From Leptospira alstonii serovar Sichuan str. 79601 (GTDB taxonomy: Bacteria; Spirochaetota; Leptospiria; Leptospirales; Leptospiraceae): 64,000 nt of DNA. The DNA lies in the NCBI RefSeq assembly GCF_000347175.1, contig NZ_ANIK01000056.1, positions 1-64,000 on the forward strand, in the 5' to 3' direction. The translations under genes were made by a program, and so were the position numbers. This document shows positions 29,387 through 46,750 of this stretch, in pieces (within the stretch, counting starts at the first letter, position 1; every line of letters starts with the position of its first letter). Under the pieces are notes generated by a model. That model worked only from the letters and a program-made list of their open reading frames with translations, was not told the DNA's origin and did not search any database.

Positions 29387-30340
29387 TTACGGGGAAACGC
29401 CGCTTTCGTTTTGAATCCGAGAAAAATGGGTGATTCGATTCCTACCTTTCACTTTGGAAAAATAGAGGGCCTGGTCCGCTTTTTCAATTAGATGAACGGA
29501 ATATTCCAAATTTATATTTTTACAGTTCGGATCAAAATCGAAAGTGGCGACGCCCGCGCTGACCGTTATACTTCTTTTTTCCCAATCGAATTCTCTCACA
29601 ATTTGAACGAGTCTTCCTGCGATTTCAATCGCCTCTTGTTCGGATGTATTCGGCAACGCCGCGATGAACTCTTCTCCGCCGTATCGGGCGAGGATATCGT
29701 CTTTTCGAAACGTTTTCGTCAAAAGACGGGCCAATTCGATTAAAACCTTGTCCCCGGCGGGATGACCGAACTTATCATTGTAATCCTTAAAGTGATCGGC
29801 GTCGATCATTAATAGAGAAAGCGGGGCTTTCTGTTTTTGGGAGATTTGGATCAGTTGATTCAATTCCTCGTTGAATGCCCTTCTGTTTTTGAGTTTTGTC
29901 AACGAGTCGGTACAGGCCTGTTCGAATAACTTGTCGTTGGCGCTTTTGAGTTCCGTCGCCAGTTGACTGATCTTACGGTTGGATTCGATCGCTTCGGTGA
30001 TATCCCTTCCCGTAATGTATACCAAACCCGCTTCCAGATCCGGATAACCCGTCCAAGAAAAATGTTTATAAGTACCGTCCGCGCACCGGCAACGATTTTG
30101 AATGGAATATTTAGGAATCCCACCGTCCATCGCTTTGAATTCCTCTATGATCGATTTCTGATCGTCCGGATGTAATAGATGAAAGGGACTGCGGCCTAAA
30201 AGTTCCGCTTCCTTCCAGCCGAGAATCCTTTCGAAGGACGGGTTTACGGAGATGACCGTGCCGTCCATTCTCTGAATGGAGAATAGATCCAAGGAGTAAT
30301 TGTAGAATTTTTCAAGATTGTATTCGTCCTTATATTTCAA
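29387..30340 (-). CDS. PAS-GGDEF diguanylate cyclase, array copy 8 (317 aa)
   Basis: The start is TTG at 30340 with GAGGG 8 bases upstream; no ATG fits the conserved N-terminus. The PAS is of the ITGRDITE class and is closest to copy 2 (FSIQRMDGTVISVNPSFERI). The catalytic half has TDSLTKLKNRR, RKDD and GGEEF and matches copy 7. A mosaic of copy 2-like sensor and copy 7-like output again points to exchange between copies. Confidence 0.92.
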   Translation of the reverse strand: MKYKDEYNLEKFYNYSLDLFSIQRMDGTVISVNPSFERILGWKEAELLGRSPFHLLHPDDQKSIIEEFKAMDGGIPKYSIQNRCRCADGTYKHFSWTGYPDLEAGLVYITGRDITEAIESNRKISQLATELKSANDKLFEQACTDSLTKLKNRRAFNEELNQLIQISQKQKAPLSLLMIDADHFKDYNDKFGHPAGDKVLIELARLLTKTFRKDDILARYGGEEFIAALPNTSEQEAIEIAGRLVQIVREFDWEKRSITVSAGVATFDFDPNCKNINLEYSVHLIEKADQALYFSKVKGRNRITHFSRIQNESGVSP

Positions 30341-30463
30341 CTGATTTTCCCTCTTTATAAAATTGAATGGAAAGCCGCACGGACTTTTAACGGTGATCTA
30401 TTTTCGACCGCAACGGTGGAACCGTTAGGCGTTCGTTCGAGTTTGTTTTTTTTAAAAGTCGGA

Positions 30464-31408
30464 TCACGATGGGATTTGTGAACAATGAGTGGCTCGGTTT
30501 CTTCCATCGGCTTTGGATCGATAGAGCGCACGGTCCGCGTCTTCGACGATTTCGACGGAAAGATCGGTAGTATTACAATAGTTCGGGGAACGATTGAAAT
30601 CCAGGGTAGCGATTCCTACGCTGATCGTGATGATGGATCTGTTGTCCCAGGATTCTTTTCTAACCGTGGTCACCAACCGATTCGAAACCTCGATCGCCTT
30701 TTCCTCACCGGTGTCGGGTAACGCAACTACGAATTCTTCCCCTCCAAAACGCGCCAATAAATCGCTGATTCGGAGGGTATACGTAAAAACGGAAGCCAAA
30801 CGGATTAAAACCCGGTCTCCCGCCGGATGGCCGAACTTATCGTTGTATGCTTTGAAATGATCCACGTCGATCATCAGTAAGGATAAAAATCCCTTTTTTC
30901 TGTTCGTGATAAGGATGAGATCGTTTAATTCTTCGTTGAAGGTTCTCCTATTCTTTAACTTTGTGAGAGGGTCCGTAGAGGCTTGTTCGAATAATTTATT
31001 GTTTGCGTCTTTGAGTTCGGCCGCGAGTTCGTTGAGTTTTCGATTGGATTCGACCAACTCGGTGATATCCCTTGCGATCGCGTAAATCAATCCCGCGCGA
31101 AGATCGGGAAAGGCCGTCCAGGAAAAATTTCTATATTCCCCGTCGCTGCAACGATAACGGTTTTGAAAGGATACAATGGGCGCTCCCTGTTCCAATCCTT
31201 TTACAACTTGAGAGGTCGGTTCTACGTCCTCCGGATGCAGAAAGGTGTAAGAGCCGAAAGCGAGAAGATCTTCGCTTTTCCAACCGAACGCTTTTTGGAA
31301 AGAGGGATTGATTCTGAGAACGTATCCGTCGAGTTTCGCTATACAAAGCATATCCAGAGAAAAATCGAAGAATTTCTCGATGTCATATTTCATTTCCTCA
31401 TATTTCAT
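30464..31408 (-). CDS. PAS-GGDEF diguanylate cyclase, array copy 9 (314 aa)
   Basis: The upstream-most copy. The start is set at 31408 (MKYEEMKYD; a second ATG five codons on is possible). The open frame to 31690 is rejected because no sister copy has such an extension. The PAS is of the YAIARDITE class (LCIAKLDGYVLRINPSFQKA). RISD and GGEEF are present, with Phe instead of Tyr before GGEEF (LARFGGEEF). It is the most diverged member and may represent the ancestral gene. A 123-base gap to copy 8 could hold a separate promoter. Confidence 0.9.
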   Translation of the reverse strand: MKYEEMKYDIEKFFDFSLDMLCIAKLDGYVLRINPSFQKAFGWKSEDLLAFGSYTFLHPEDVEPTSQVVKGLEQGAPIVSFQNRYRCSDGEYRNFSWTAFPDLRAGLIYAIARDITELVESNRKLNELAAELKDANNKLFEQASTDPLTKLKNRRTFNEELNDLILITNRKKGFLSLLMIDVDHFKAYNDKFGHPAGDRVLIRLASVFTYTLRISDLLARFGGEEFVVALPDTGEEKAIEVSNRLVTTVRKESWDNRSIITISVGIATLDFNRSPNYCNTTDLSVEIVEDADRALYRSKADGRNRATHCSQIPS

Positions 31409-31868
31409 ACTTTTCCTCGAATCAGAAGGAAATAAATAAAATTTTGAAAAAGAAGTTCTGTCATAAAGATTCGGTTCGAGAGGTTGGATACGTTTTGCGA
31501 AAAGGGTCTTTGTATGAAAGAAAAACGATTCCTTGCGGATGTTTTTCTTTTGCCTCTGGGATAAAAGTCGTTTACTGATAAAACCAACTTTATAACTGAA
31601 AAGAGGGGCTGCAAAGTAAAAAACGAAAATAAGAAACGAATGCAATATAATTATTTGTATTCGAATTATAGAATGTTTACCTTGGAGCAATTGAAATTAT
31701 AAAAACGGATGAACGTTAGATGTAATATATATTCTTTGTAATTCCAAACGAAAAAAAATTCGCCAGTTGATAATGTGAATTTAAGATACGATCCAATCAT
31801 AACGTCGCAAAAGTTTCGCACATTTTAGAAAGGGAATCGGATCGGATGTTTTCATTTGAATTCATAGA

Positions 31869-31973
31869 ATAGAGTTGTTGAAAAATTCAATAGTGAAGAT
31901 TAACAAAACTGCTTCAATCGTCCATTTCAATGAAACGGAAACAAATGGGGAGTTAATTTTTCAACCACTCTAT
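31869..31973. mobile_element. MITE-like element with 19-bp terminal inverted repeats
   Basis: The arms ATAGAGTTGTTGAAAAATT (31869-31887) and the reverse complement at 31955-31973 match at 18 of 19 positions. The outermost TA could be the target duplication, leaving GAGTKGTTGAAAAATT as the terminal repeat. The 67-base inside has no open frame. This is the form of a non-autonomous derivative of an IS5/IS630-like element. It could equally be a long hairpin acting downstream of pyk. Confidence 0.45.
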
Positions 31974-31990
31974 TGTGTAAGAACTTCCAC

Positions 31991-33418
<1,428 letters not shown>

Positions 33419-33514
33419 GAACGGCAATTGTAGACAAACACCTTCCGTTGTTCCAGCGAATATTTCCTCTTTACGAACTGAAACCGGAAAATAGAATGAA
33501 CCAAAAATAGGCGC

Positions 33515-34427
<913 letters not shown>

Positions 34428-34429
34428 CT

Positions 34430-35245
<816 letters not shown>

Positions 35246-35246
35246 T

Positions 35247-36358
<1,112 letters not shown>

Positions 36359-36429
36359 ACGTTTTGAAGGATCGTTTCCGGGAAAGAGTTATCTTTTTGT
36401 GTTTTGAAAAGCCCTATTTTTTTCTCATT

Positions 36430-36822
36430 TTATTGCTTATGAGTCAAAGTTTGTTTCTTAAGAGGTAATCGAATACCTCCGACAAACACGTATCTGATCT
36501 TTCCATCAGTCATCATCTTATGAATGGATTGTCTGCTTAATTTCAATTTTTTCGCCATTTGGTCGACGCTTATTAAATCTGCGACAATGGTCACTTGCGC
36601 GTCTTTCTTTGCTTTAAATTCTGCCACAACGGAATTGATATGGTTCTGTGATTTTCTGGTAAAAATTCCGTCTTTGCAAACTTTACAAAAATGTCCGTTT
36701 AAACCTGTGATTTTAAGGAAACCATAACCTTTAACTGAGTAATTTTCGGTAACATTGGACTTAAGAAGCATGCTATTTTTGGCGCCGCAGGAAGGGCAAT
36801 CGATCCATTCTTTATTTCTCAT
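36430..36822 (-). CDS. mqsA: MqsA-like antitoxin
   Basis: The N-terminal zinc domain has CPSCGAKN and, about 35 residues later, CKVCKDG (the YgiT-type finger). The C-terminal half is a DNA-binding domain of excisionase type (SVDQMAKKLKLSRQSIHKMM, then KIRYVFVGGIRLP). Classic MqsA carries an XRE-type HTH, so this variant is a different fusion. It overlaps mqsR by 4 bases (ATGA) and is translated after it, so the toxin gene comes first as in mqsRA. It should bind MqsR and repress the operon. Confidence 0.8.
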   Translation of the reverse strand: MRNKEWIDCPSCGAKNSMLLKSNVTENYSVKGYGFLKITGLNGHFCKVCKDGIFTRKSQNHINSVVAEFKAKKDAQVTIVADLISVDQMAKKLKLSRQSIHKMMTDGKIRYVFVGGIRLPLKKQTLTHKQ

Positions 36823-37130
36823 AAATTTTCGTTTCCTTTAAATGATATAATAACGGTATTTTGATTGAAAATTTGAATTTTAATATAGGTTTTGAGATTC
36901 ACAATTTCCTTTTTATAGACATCTTGCCAAAGTTTATGGTCATGATGGGAAGTCATTGATTTGTAAAAATCCGAAGTTTGTAATCCAATAATTTCGTTTA
37001 AAATTTCTTTCTCAGTAAATCCAAAATGGTTAAGAGCCGTTTTTTGCGCGCTTTTGGTAACCGTAAACTTATGCTCTATAATCAGTTTCTTAATCAATTT
37101 TAGCGGATAATGGCATATCTTTTTCTCCAT
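36819..37130 (-). CDS. mqsR: MqsR-family mRNA-cleaving toxin
   Basis: The length (103 aa) and sequence fit MqsR, a RelE-fold endoribonuclease. Visible blocks are MEKKICHYPLKLIKKLI, TKSAQKTALNHFGFTEKEIL and DFYKSMTSHHDHKLWQDVY, the most conserved stretch of the family. The C-terminal strands (YIKIQIFNQNTVIISF) complete the fold. AAGGA lies just before the ATG. The pair is transcribed from its own promoter. Confidence 0.88.
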   Translation of the reverse strand: MEKKICHYPLKLIKKLIIEHKFTVTKSAQKTALNHFGFTEKEILNEIIGLQTSDFYKSMTSHHDHKLWQDVYKKEIVNLKTYIKIQIFNQNTVIISFKGNENL

Positions 37131-37138
37131 TCCTTTTT

Positions 37139-37166
37139 AGTGTATTTAATGAGTAGACATTGTCAA
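37139..37166 (-). promoter_or_regulatory. candidate promoter of mqsRA
   Basis: On the minus strand TTGACA (37166-37161), a 16-base spacer and TACACT (37144-37139) lie directly before AAAAAGGA and the mqsR ATG. Confidence 0.5.
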
Positions 37167-37205
37167 ATCAATAAAAGTGATTGTTTTACGTGCCTTGAAT
37201 AGAAG

Positions 37206-39017
<1,812 letters not shown>

Positions 39018-39037
39018 AAAGGAAGGAAGAAAAAATT

Positions 39038-39523
39038 TCAGAGTTGATGAAATCCTTTTCGGATGGAGTCGACGATTTCCGGACGGGAGGTCCCGAGTCC
39101 TTGTACGAAGGTTTGAAACTTATCTTCACTTACTCCCGCTTTTTTCAGTCCGCTTCCGATTCCGAGATACGTTACGCGCAACGACTTCCAATTTGTGAGC
39201 CCGTTTTGAAGAGCCAACGTGGAAAGATCGTTTTTAAATTCGATTTCTTGAAATCCGTTTTCAACGTGCATGGCCGTCAGATCGCGAACGTCTTTGAGAT
39301 ACGCCTTTTCCTTTTTTTCATCGTCGTCCGAGGAAGAGGAAAAAATGGAACTCACAGAGGTGGAAAGCGATTTGATCGACTTGGAAAGGCTTTCCAAAGA
39401 ATCGGATGATTTGCTGAGGGAATCGATCACCTTAGAGACCGAATCGGAAATTAAACAGTCGTTAAGAGAGATTATAGTCAGTCCGAGTATCAGGGCAATC
39501 AGTAGTTTTTGAATGCGTTTCAT
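39038..39523 (-). CDS. putative lipoprotein (161 aa)
   Basis: The ATG at 39523 with AGGAGA upstream starts a signal peptide MKRIQKLLIALILGLTIISL followed by NDC, a relaxed spirochaetal lipobox. A Ser-rich region with heptad-like repeats (SKVIDSLSKSSDSLESLSKS) and a polyserine run lie at residues 30-70. The C-terminal half is ordered (VRDLTAMHVENGFQEIEF, FVQGLGTSRPEIVDSIRKGF) without a known motif. It runs into the DUF4105-like gene and was probably co-transcribed with it. Confidence 0.65.
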   Translation of the reverse strand: MKRIQKLLIALILGLTIISLNDCLISDSVSKVIDSLSKSSDSLESLSKSIKSLSTSVSSIFSSSSDDDEKKEKAYLKDVRDLTAMHVENGFQEIEFKNDLSTLALQNGLTNWKSLRVTYLGIGSGLKKAGVSEDKFQTFVQGLGTSRPEIVDSIRKGFHQL

Positions 39524-39579
39524 CAAGTTGGAGTCTCCTTGTTTTTTCGATTGGAATTCTATAAGATACGGCGATGTCG

Positions 39580-41514
<1,935 letters not shown>

Positions 41515-41630
41515 ATTCTCTATTGTTTCCGATGTTTTTTTTATTTTCGAACGGGAACTTTTCTATAATTAGAGAGGTTCCGTTTTTTATTTTTGATTCC
41601 CGAAACCGTGCGGTACGGATTATTATGAAA

Positions 41631-42267
<637 letters not shown>

Positions 42268-42271
<4 letters not shown>

Positions 42272-43647
42272 AAAAGAAACTATCTCGCACTTTTATTTGT
42301 CAATCCTGCGGTCAGGATTATTCCCGCTGGGCGGGTAAGTGCGAGTCCTGCGGAAATTGGAATACGATCTTAGAGGAAATCGGCGGTGAAAGGTTTGCTC
42401 CTTCCAACGGAAATTCCCAGAAAAACAAATCGTATAAGGAGCCGATTCCTTTAGACAAGGTCGAGGAAGAATCTCTCAAAAGAATGGGAACGGGTTTGAA
42501 AGAACTGGATCTCGTTTTGGGAGGAGGGCTCGTTCCGGGATCGCTTACCTTGATCGGAGGAGAACCCGGAGTGGGAAAGTCCACGTTGATCCTCGAAGTT
42601 TCACGTTATCTGACACAGGCAAACAAAAACGTTCTGTACATTTCCGGAGAAGAGTCTCCTTCTCAGATTCGGATGCGGGCGGAAAGAATGGGGATCAGCG
42701 CGTCCAATCTTTTGCTCACTTCCGAAACGGTGGCGGAAAATATTTCCGCTATGATCGAAGGGGAAAGGCCCTCCGTGGTTTTTGTGGATTCGATTCAAAC
42801 GATTGCGAGAGAGGCTCTTCCGAATCAGGCCGGAACCGTCACACAACTCAGGGAATGTACTCAAGTGTTACTCGAAACCGCAAAACGATCCGGGATTCCG
42901 ATTTTGATGACGGGTCATATCACCAAGGAAGGAACGATCGCGGGTCCGAAAGTTTTGGAACATCTCGTGGATACGGTTCTTTATTTCGAAGGGGATCGAC
43001 TCAATTACTATCGATTGTTGCGCGCCGTTAAGAATCGTTTCGGCGCGGTCGGCGATCTCGCCATCTTTGAAATGTTTTCCGGCGGTTTGCGGGAAGTAGG
43101 GGATCGAAATCGTATTTTTGTCAGCGCGGGTGCGGAGGAAAGAAGCGGTTCCGTGATCAGCGCGGTGTTGGAAGGAAGCCGGGCTCTTACGGTGGAAGTG
43201 CAGGCCTTGGTAAGTAAAACGGGATTTGCCCAAGCGAGAAGGATGGCGGAAGGTCCGGACACACGTCGTGTGATCCTGCTCGCCGCGGTGATCGAAAAGT
43301 ATATTAAGATTAAATTAAGTGAATGCGATCTATTCAGCAATCTTGCGGGGGGCTTAAACGCTGACGAACCCGCTTTGGATCTTGCGATTTGTACTTCGAT
43401 CATTTCCAGTTATCTCGATCAACCGCTTCCCAAAGGGACCTGCGTTTTGGGCGAAGTCGGTCTTTCGGGAGAGGTGCGAAGTATCGGACAAGCCAATCTT
43501 AGGGTTAAGGAACTGGCCGGGGTCGGAATGAAAAAGGTGATTCTTCCCGAAGGGAACTTGGGTGAGTTGGATCAAAATTCGGACATTCAGATTTTCGGGA
43601 TTCGTTCCTTGAACGACTTGCGTTCTTTATTTCCGGGAGCGAATTGA
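42268..43647 (+). CDS. radA: DNA repair protein RadA
   Basis: Three parts are seen: an N-terminal zinc finger (CQSCGQDYSRWAGKCESCGNW), a RecA-like ATPase (Walker A GGEPGVGKST; Walker B VVFVDSIQ; the RadA-specific KNRFG block) and a Lon-like C-terminal domain (GLNADEPALDLAI, VLGEVGLSGEVR). It drives branch migration in recombination. 459 residues is the normal length. The start is TTG. Confidence 0.96.
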
Positions 43648-43700
43648 AACTCACTTGCACTTCAAGCGGATGAGTTATAGGAATTTGGGGGCGGCTCCAT

Positions 43701-43755
43701 TCAAGTTATTGTGTTTTATTTTAGTACATTCAATTTTTTTAATGCAATAACTTGA
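43701..43755. repeat. 11-bp perfect inverted repeat downstream of radA
   Basis: TCAAGTTATTG (43701-43711) and CAATAACTTGA (43745-43755) can form a long stem, with GCGG and CCGC flanking outside. It may end radA transcription or be part of the adjacent repeat. Confidence 0.45.
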
Positions 43756-43790
43756 CTCCGCTTCGATCCCTGCCGCGCGACCTGCAACGC

Positions 43791-44023
43791 GACCCATAGG
43801 GAGCGTTGCAAACAAAAGCCGCGAAGCAAAGGCGTTGTTTCTCAGCGTAGCTGAGATGAGGGACCCATAGGGAGCGTTGCAAACAAAAGCCGCGAAGCAA
43901 AGGCGTTGTTTCTCAGCGTAGCTGAGATGAGCGATCCATAGGGAGCGCGGCAAACAAAAGCCGCGAAGCAAAGGCGTTGTTTCTCAGCGTAGCTGAGATG
44001 AGCGATCCGTAGAGAGCGTTGCA
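43791..44023. repeat. three tandem 71-bp palindromic repeats plus a partial fourth
   Basis: Units start at 43791, 43862 and 43933, with a 20-base partial from 44004. Each begins GAYCCATAGGGAGCG, contains the imperfect palindrome AACAAAAGCC...GGCGTTGTT and ends with the exact hairpin TCTCAGC-GTA-GCTGAGA. Unit identity is over 90%. Related pieces occur at 44080 and at about 47410. Minus-strand open frames across it are repeat-encoded, not genes. Confidence 0.85.
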
Positions 44024-44120
44024 TTGAGTTTCCCCTAATTTTGGGTGGTGGGGAGAGTAAACTCTATTTCGCTCTCTACGGGTCGCGAAATTGGTAGAAA
44101 GGCTCGGGGAGGCTTTTCTA

Positions 44121-44152
<32 letters not shown>

Positions 44153-44330
44153 CTCTCGTTCTTGTCGGAACACTTGAAAAATATGCGTTTTTGATTCTTC
44201 TTATTCCAAAAACCTTCTCAACTTGTGGGGTTGGTTATGATAGGAAGCGTTGCATGAGTTTTTTTAACGCGGCGTTTTAGGAAAATTTTTAGGTTACGGA
44301 AAAAATACGATTACGTTCGGTCTAAATACG

Positions 44331-44912
44331 ATGACTTCGCAGGAAATTCAAAAATTCAAAAAAATCGTGCCGACGGAAATCACCGAAACTCGTTGGAAAC
44401 ATTCTTTGCGTGTGGCGGAAATCGCAAAAGAACTCGCGATCATTCATTCCCGGGAAGAGGCGGAGTTCGCCTATCTTGCCGGAATCGTACACGATATCAC
44501 AAAACAAAAAACTCCGGAGTTTCACATAACGTTATTCAGAGAATCGGGCAGGGAAGATCTGGAAAAACTTCCGTCCGCGGCTTGGCACGCCTATTCGGCG
44601 GCGATTTATCTCAAATCGCAGTACAACTTACGACACGAAAACGTTTTATCCGCGGTAAGAAATCATACGTTGGGAGCGGAAACTCCCGGACCTTTGGATC
44701 TCATATTGTACGCGGCCGATTTTTTAGGTTCCGAATACGCCGAAAAAAATCCGCTCTATAAGGATTGGAGAGAACAGGCCAGAAAGAATTTGTATCTTGG
44801 AGTTTTGTGTAAGGCCAAAAACACGATGGAGGAACTGATCGCATCCGAGAATTCGATCCATCCGCTGACGGTTTTTACGTACAATCTTGCGATTTCGAAA
44901 TGTCTCCAATGA
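44331..44912 (+). CDS. yqeK: YqeK-type HD-domain hydrolase (Ap4A hydrolase family)
   Basis: HD-domain protein: RWKHSLRVAEIAKELA (first His), YLAGIVHDITKQ (the HD pair), WHAYSAAIYLKSQYN and VRNHTLGAETPG (further metal ligands), ILYAADFLG (last Asp). The length of 193 aa and the HTLG block fit YqeK, which splits diadenosine tetraphosphate symmetrically to ADP. It stands alone between the repeat region and a convergent membrane-protein gene. Confidence 0.85.
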   Translation: MTSQEIQKFKKIVPTEITETRWKHSLRVAEIAKELAIIHSREEAEFAYLAGIVHDITKQKTPEFHITLFRESGREDLEKLPSAAWHAYSAAIYLKSQYNLRHENVLSAVRNHTLGAETPGPLDLILYAADFLGSEYAEKNPLYKDWREQARKNLYLGVLCKAKNTMEELIASENSIHPLTVFTYNLAISKCLQ

Positions 44913-44922
44913 CTTTCGCCTT

Positions 44923-45312
44923 TTACTTGTTAATCGAACGATCCGCAACCCAACCGATCGTGAAAGAGATAAAAATCATCGTAAGATAACGCAGGCCGAT
45001 TTGGATAAAATAATCGCCCGTGCTCATTTTCGACATCGGAATCAAAATTAAAAAGTCGAGTCCCCAGTTGATTCCAAGCCAGATAAACCCGGCGCTCAAA
45101 AGAACCGGAAATTTCCTGCCTGAAACTTTCAAAGCGAGAGAAGCAAGCAATACACAACCCGTAAGAGTTCCGACAAGAATCATCACGGTCTTAAACAAAA
45201 ATAGATCCGTTTGTAACTTTCCGTCCTTGGAGTAAAACGGAATCGCGACGATAAAAGGAATCAACCAAACCAAAAAACCGTAACTAAAAATTCGAATTAA
45301 ATACTGTTTCAT
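44923..45312 (-). CDS. small membrane protein, four predicted helices (129 aa)
   Basis: Four hydrophobic segments (FLVWLIPFIVAIPF; FKTVMILVGTLTGCVLLASLA; SAGFIWLGINWGLDFLILIP; YLTMIFISFTIGWV). The family is not recognised. GGGAG precedes the ATG. It diverges from the YafY/WYL regulator, and both sides of the gap carry ATATAT-type palindromes, so it may be that regulator's target. Confidence 0.6.
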   Translation of the reverse strand: MKQYLIRIFSYGFLVWLIPFIVAIPFYSKDGKLQTDLFLFKTVMILVGTLTGCVLLASLALKVSGRKFPVLLSAGFIWLGINWGLDFLILIPMSKMSTGDYFIQIGLRYLTMIFISFTIGWVADRSINK

Positions 45313-45326
45313 AAAAAACTCCCGTG

Positions 45327-45336
45327 TGATATATCA
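45327..45336. promoter_or_regulatory. TGATATATCA palindrome before the membrane-protein gene
   Basis: A perfect 10-base palindrome 15 bases upstream of the minus-strand start at 45312. It shares its ATATAT centre with the site at 45645. Confidence 0.3.
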
Positions 45337-45644
45337 AGTCCCGTCTTTGTTTTACAAAAAGTAGTCTTTTTCCGCGGCGATTCCGCGAAAGAATTTGTCG
45401 GAATCGAATCAAACTCCCGATAAATTTACGGCAGTTTTACGGACAGCCTATGGAAATTCAATCTTTTAATCTTGCGTTCGATACGTTTGAGTTATCCTCT
45501 CCGAATTTTTCCTGAAAGTATTTTCCCCAATGCGGTTTGCTTCGTCCAAATCCGTAAAGTCGTATTCTTCGGAAAGTTTTCAAGTGCTCGCGCCGTGCCG
45601 GTTTTCGCAATTACATTAAAAAAATCCGTTATAGTTAGGAAATT

Positions 45645-45669
45645 ATATATGTCATTCTTTGTCATATAT
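45645..45669. promoter_or_regulatory. inverted repeat ATATATG/CATATAT before the YafY-type regulator
   Basis: The arms at 45645-45651 and 45663-45669 are separated by 11 bases and lie 19 bases before the regulator's ATG. This suits autoregulation. The rest of 45340-45640 shows nothing clear. Confidence 0.4.
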
Positions 45670-45687
45670 CAAAAGTAGAATTGAAAT

Positions 45688-46650
45688 ATGCGCGCGAGCC
45701 GATTACTTTCCATACTTTTACAACTTCAGGCAAGGGGGAGAATCTCGTCTAGGGATCTCGCAAAAAAACTTGAAGTCTCCGAAAGAACCGTTCACAGAGA
45801 TATGGAAGCGTTATGCGCTTCGGGTGTTCCCGTATTTGCAGAACGAGGTTCTCGGGGAGGTTGGGAATTATCCGAAGGTTATAGAACCAATCTTACCGGA
45901 ATGAAAAAGGAGGAGGTATTTTCGATGATCTTGACGAGTTCGACTCGAATCGCATCCGATCTCGGAAAGAAAAAAGATTTGGACTCGGCCTTTATGAAGT
46001 TCATGGCTTCGCTTCCGCCCGCCTATCAAAAAGAAGTCGAGATCGTTCGGCAAAGGATTCACATAGACGGCGCGGGTTGGAGCGGCTCGGAGGAAAAATT
46101 TCCGTTTTTACCTCTTTTACAGGAGGCGGTTTGGAAGGAGAAAAAAATCATTCTTCGATACGGATCGGACGACAAATCCAAAAAAAGAATCGTCTTTCCT
46201 TTGGGACTTGTGGCTAAGGGAAGAGTTTGGTATTTGGTCGCAAAATACGGAAAGGAATTCAGAACCTTCCGTATTTCCAGAATCTTAGAAGCGACATTAT
46301 CGGGCGATTCTTTCGAAAGGCCGAAAAAATTCGACCTGGAAAAATACTGGAGCGAAAGTACCCGGGATTTTTTTTCAAAACTTCCTTCGTATCGGGTTCG
46401 TTTGAGGATCAAAACGGATAGGTTCGATTTTTTGAATACGATTTCGTATGTGCAAATATTAGAATATTTAAGAATAGATTCGGATTGGAGCGAAATCGAA
46501 GCCGATCTTGGGAGCCGGGAGTTCGCCTTACATCATATACTGGGTTTGGGAGATTCCGCTCTTTTGTTGGAACCGAAGGAATTGCGCGAGGTTCTGTTGA
46601 GTTCCGCGGAAAAAATCATAAATTCCTATTCTAAAACTTCTGACCCCTAA
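45688..46650 (+). CDS. YafY-family transcriptional regulator (HTH + WYL domain)
   Basis: An N-terminal helix-turn-helix (LQARGRISSRDLAKKLEVSE, RTVHRDMEALCASGVPV) is followed by a linker and a WYL ligand-binding domain (residues 140-210; KKIILRYGSD, FPLGLVAKGRVWYLVAKYGK, FRTFRISRI). A WCX-like C-terminal extension completes the 320 residues. Such proteins respond to nucleic-acid or nucleotide ligands and often repress neighbouring genes. It likely binds the ATATAT palindromes in the gap to the divergent membrane-protein gene. Confidence 0.85.
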   Translation: MRASRLLSILLQLQARGRISSRDLAKKLEVSERTVHRDMEALCASGVPVFAERGSRGGWELSEGYRTNLTGMKKEEVFSMILTSSTRIASDLGKKKDLDSAFMKFMASLPPAYQKEVEIVRQRIHIDGAGWSGSEEKFPFLPLLQEAVWKEKKIILRYGSDDKSKKRIVFPLGLVAKGRVWYLVAKYGKEFRTFRISRILEATLSGDSFERPKKFDLEKYWSESTRDFFSKLPSYRVRLRIKTDRFDFLNTISYVQILEYLRIDSDWSEIEADLGSREFALHHILGLGDSALLLEPKELREVLLSSAEKIINSYSKTSDP

Positions 46651-46676
46651 CACCCTGACATCTGACTCCTAATAAC
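46638..46676. repeat. CTGACCCCTAA-type short repeat
   Basis: Contains TCTGACCCCTAACACC then CTGACATCTGACTCCTAATA. It shares CTGACCCCT and TCCTAATA with the direct repeats near 61846 and 61953, so it belongs to a dispersed short family. It overlaps the end of the regulator gene. Confidence 0.35.
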
Positions 46677-46750
46677 TTCCGTGTTTTCGCGTCTTTCTTT
46701 TCTTCTTTCGATCGGTTGACAAAGAGTCTTTCGATTTTAAGATCGACCTC

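Noticed and set aside
43791..44023. CRISPR array
   Set aside because: The units are contiguous 71-bp repeats with no unique spacers, and no cas gene is present.
43675..44024. Two minus-strand open frames (98 and 60 codons) through the repeat region
   Set aside because: They consist of the translated 71-bp repeat (LSYAEKQRLCFAAFV units) and have no independent coding signal.
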